Source: Ooceraea biroi (Eukaryota; Arthropoda; Insecta; Hymenoptera; Formicidae). Taken from it: a stretch of 64,000 bases of DNA. This document shows positions 61,392 to 64,000 of the stretch, one piece after another. The DNA lies in NCBI RefSeq assembly GCF_003672135.1, contig NC_039507.1:12764278-12828277 (forward strand), in the 5' to 3' direction. The first letter of the stretch is position 1. Every line of letters starts with the position of its first letter. The notes under the pieces were generated by a model, which was not told the origin of the DNA, did not search any database, and saw only the letters and a list, made by a program, of their open reading frames with translations. The translations under genes were made by a program, and so were the position numbers.

Positions 61392-62455
61392 CAGGGTGAG
61401 TCATTTTAAACAGTCCAGTTGAATATGTCGAAAACCGAGTCCGATAGAACAAAATGTTTTAGTGAAATTTGTAGGGTTCCGAGGGGGTCAAAAGGTGGTG
61501 ACCTTGTGATTTTACCAAGGTCATTTTTCGAGGACATATGAAGGTCAACTTTGGTTTTTTAAATGGAAACTAGTATTTTTTATTGCATATTTGAAAAGAT
61601 TATCGAATTTTGCATAAGAAATATTTATGACTTGTGTGAGCTATATCTAACAGTTTAGCAGTTTAGCAGTTATTCAGGCATGATGAATTTTTTTAATTTT
61701 GTTTTATTTAGTGACGAGGCTACTTTTCACAGTACAGGCTAATTACATCGTCACAATTGTCATTATTGGTCGGTGGCAAATCCGCATTGGTATAGACGGA
61801 TAGATTTTCAACATCAGTGGCGCTTAAATGTTTGGTGCGGAATTGTGAATGGCTACCTTATAGGACCTTATTTTTTTGAAGGAACGTTAAATTATGAGGT
61901 ATATCTCCATTTTCTACGAAACGAATTACCCACTTTATTGGAAAATGTTGATTTAGATATCAGACAACGACTCTGGTATCAGCACGATGGCGCGCCACCA
62001 CATTATGCACATCAAGTACGTGCATATTTAAATCATGCATTTTCCAATCGATGGATAGGTCGAAATGAACCGATATTATAGCCACCACGATCGCCAGATT
62101 TGGGTCCGAAAGTTTTTTTTGGGAAATCCGGAGTTCTATTGAGAGTTCTGATGGCCCCCCAAAGAGTTCTACAAATTATTCTTAAGGGTCAAAGCGCTAA
62201 AATTAAAAACAAAAAAGTTATAGCCGTTTGAATTTTCAGTTTCGTGAAGTTAGCCCCCCCCCCCCGTGTTTCAAATGGTGTTTTCGTTACTTTAAATGGC
62301 AGAACTCTTTCTAAAAAGGACTGAGAACTCTAGAACTCTTCGGGAGGCAATCAGAACTGTGCTTATTTTTTTCAAATTTTGAAGAAGGGGGCCAACTTCA
62401 CAGAGGTCTCGGTTTTCAACATATTCAACTGGACTGTTTAAAATGGCTCACCCTG
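61392..62455 (+). mobile_element. mariner/Tc1-superfamily element, inactive, with intact ends
   Basis: The left end is CAGGGTGAGTCATTTTAAAC. The right end on the opposite strand is CAGGGTGAGCCATTTTAAAC. The inverted match extends over about 45 bp, and TA flanks both sides (61390-61391 and 62456-62457). At about 1.06 kb it is shorter than a typical 1.3-kb autonomous element: the transposase N-terminus and part of the C-terminus are missing. A 12-13-base C run lies near 62253. Confidence 0.9.
61680..62110 (+). pseudogene. mariner/Tc1-type transposase fragment
   Basis: Catalytic-core remnant of an IS630/Tc1/mariner transposase. The frame from 61680 reads FVLFSDEATF (first Asp), a stop at 61740-61742, then WSVANPHWYRRIDFQHQWRL and NVWCGIVNGYLIGPYFFEG. 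Next come QRLWYQHDGAPPHYAHQV (second Asp) and SNRWIGRNEPIL, a stop at 62079-62081, then PPRSPDLGPK (third acidic residue, Asp). There are about 36 residues between the second and third acidic positions, longer than the 34 of classical mariner. The helix-turn-helix N-terminus is absent, and the C-terminal part breaks off after PDLGPK. It is non-functional, with two nonsense codons in frame. Confidence 0.88.
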
Positions 62456-62457
62456 TA

Positions 62458-64000
62458 TGTGCTTTCGACGTGGCCGAGTTGCTCGTACCTCTTATTGTCA
62501 AAATTAATTAATCGTAATAAATCAAATTCGTTCGCATACGTCGTGCACGACAGTTGATGGCTCGTGTCATTACAAATGGGGTGATCATCGTCGTGTCATG
62601 TAGGATATCTTTGTAGGATCTTACGTTGTTGCGTTAGGAGTCATCTCACTACTGTATAGAATTGTGCTTTTCTCATCCCGCAGTGAGGAACGCATGTTCA
62701 TCTCATCGCGTTTCTCTTTTCCGCGTATACTTGAGCATTCCTGGCAGCGACGAAGGATCAATAAAAATGAATGGGAGAGATACGGAGCGGCAAATTGCAT
62801 TCTCACCTCAACAACAGGAAAACAAGTTTATATATAGCACGTTATTCGCGGGTCATTTAATTAATTAAACCGATTCTTTAATTAAAGTAGTTTGGGAAAA
62901 TTTATTTAGTTAGATATTGCGTTAAATATACTTAACAGTAAATGCTTTTATATATTTTTATCAGAGTTCGAGGATATATATCAATAGATACATATCATGA
63001 TATATATCGCGATATATATCGTTTGATTTATTCAATAAATCATTATAAAAATCATTAAATTAATTAACATGTTTTGTGCAGTTAAATGCAACAAAATGTT
63101 ATTTTGTTCTTCAAATATTTTAGGAGATAAATGTTCTTTTTAGAAAAAAAAATGAGATAAATGTTCTTTTATTCTTATCCTTTTTATTTTAGAAGCATCG
63201 ATAAATAAAAATATTCTACCATATACAAATTTTTTTTTATGAAATGAGGAAATTGATGTATTATGATATTTTTGATTTTCCATAAATATCTGATAATATG
63301 ATACTTGTAATATGTAATATCATGATATTTTCGAACACTGATTTCTCTTACCGTCTTTTATTACGTTGAATATACCTATTTAATAGTAAATGCTCTTGTA
63401 GATTTTTATTACCATCGATCTTAAGAACCAGATACAAAATAGATTTAGGATTCTCTCACGCGCAGCATTTCAGACAGTACTGTTCTACGTAATTAAAATT
63501 AGTGGAATTTCGGAATTTCCTTAGACATAACGAGAAATTACCTTACCCTGCAATTATAAATTTAATACATGGCATGCACGACGATAATACGGTTTAATCC
63601 TAAAACCACATGACACGTCAGATGCGCGTCATACGGGATGATGGGACGCATCGTGACAGATCTTCATTGTTAGAGAAATATCCGACGTAGCAACAATGTG
63701 TCACTGTCCAGATTTCAGATACACCACACAAGATAGCAAAACCTACGAGGGCAGCGTGGTCCTCTGCAGCATACGCGTAAACCACATACGCCACGATTAG
63801 CGAGAACAAACTAATTTCCTATCTGCGTGCGTCCGAACCACGCAAGTAGTTATGTTATACCTGTAGACGATGATACGGGCGAGATGATTTCGTCATTTCG
63901 TATTAGAACTGCAATATCCGACATAATTTATTAATAATCACGCCTCTTAAAAAATTTGTGCAATTGTTCGCTACGTAAATGTTACAGCAGCGCACAAACA
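62458..64000. other. AT-rich non-coding DNA at the window edge
   Basis: Mostly AT-rich, with a repeated GAGATAAATGTTCTTTT (about 63123 and 63153) and a TATATATCGCGATATATATC palindrome near 63001-63021. A 63-codon minus-strand frame at 63618-63809 starts with a hydrophobic stretch (MFSLIVAYVVYAYAAEDHAA), but nothing else supports a gene. Confidence 0.45.

Noticed and set aside
63618..63809. 63-codon frame with a hydrophobic start, resembling a small secreted peptide
   Set aside because: Short, with no promoter, splice or homology support.

Overview
The window looks like non-coding, repeat-rich nuclear DNA of an insect, most likely a hymenopteran and possibly an ant. The reasons are an AT-rich base composition with CpG dinucleotides plainly not depleted, and a set of degenerate eukaryotic 'cut-and-paste' DNA transposons (mariner, Merlin, PIF/Harbinger, and a CENP-B-like DDE family) typical of insect genomes. 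The clade assignment is inference. I found no confident host protein-coding gene, no rRNA, no functional tRNA and no CRISPR array. Nearly every open frame of 60-180 codons is an unsupported chance frame. The ones that read like proteins are transposase remnants.

Layout. 0-8.4 kb: ordinary intergenic DNA with one copy of an unnamed TIR family (CCGTTTTAG ends), a possible short MITE and a mariner deletion derivative. 8.4-21.7 kb: a very large inverted repeat, two nearly identical arms of about 4.05 kb around a 5.1-kb spacer. The spacer carries its own 0.53-kb hairpin, a trinucleotide/minisatellite block that flips orientation, and a 122-bp tandem duplication. The small hairpin sits almost exactly on the symmetry centre of the large inverted repeat. 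21.85-25.0 kb: a degenerate Merlin (ISXO2-like) element with inverted ends, one end split by a 720-bp TTAA-flanked MITE. 28.2-32.3 kb: a PIF/Harbinger element with TAA target duplications, rearranged so that two transposase pseudogenes face each other across one MADF/BESS gene, which is split by a 307-bp solo LTR. 40.0-40.95 kb and 50.6-52.7 kb: two non-coding TIR elements with TA duplications, the second holding a tRNA-related SINE. 55.3-59.75 kb: a 4.4-kb element with about 0.8-kb inverted repeats, a 10-bp target-site duplication and a broken CENP-B-like/DDE transposase with a C-terminal Cys/His cluster. 61.4-62.5 kb: a mariner/Tc1-type element with intact ends and a broken transposase. The rest (25-28, 32-40, 41-50.6, 52.7-55.3, 59.8-61.4, 62.5-64 kb) is non-coding; one possible host core promoter plus 5' exon lies at about 35.97-36.17 kb.

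The most unusual points are the giant inverted repeat with its centred nested hairpin, the palindromic Harbinger composite that seems to have inserted as one unit, and the long-TIR CENP-B-like element, whose target duplication does not fit the TA duplication usual for its apparent transposase family. No element appears able to make an intact transposase.
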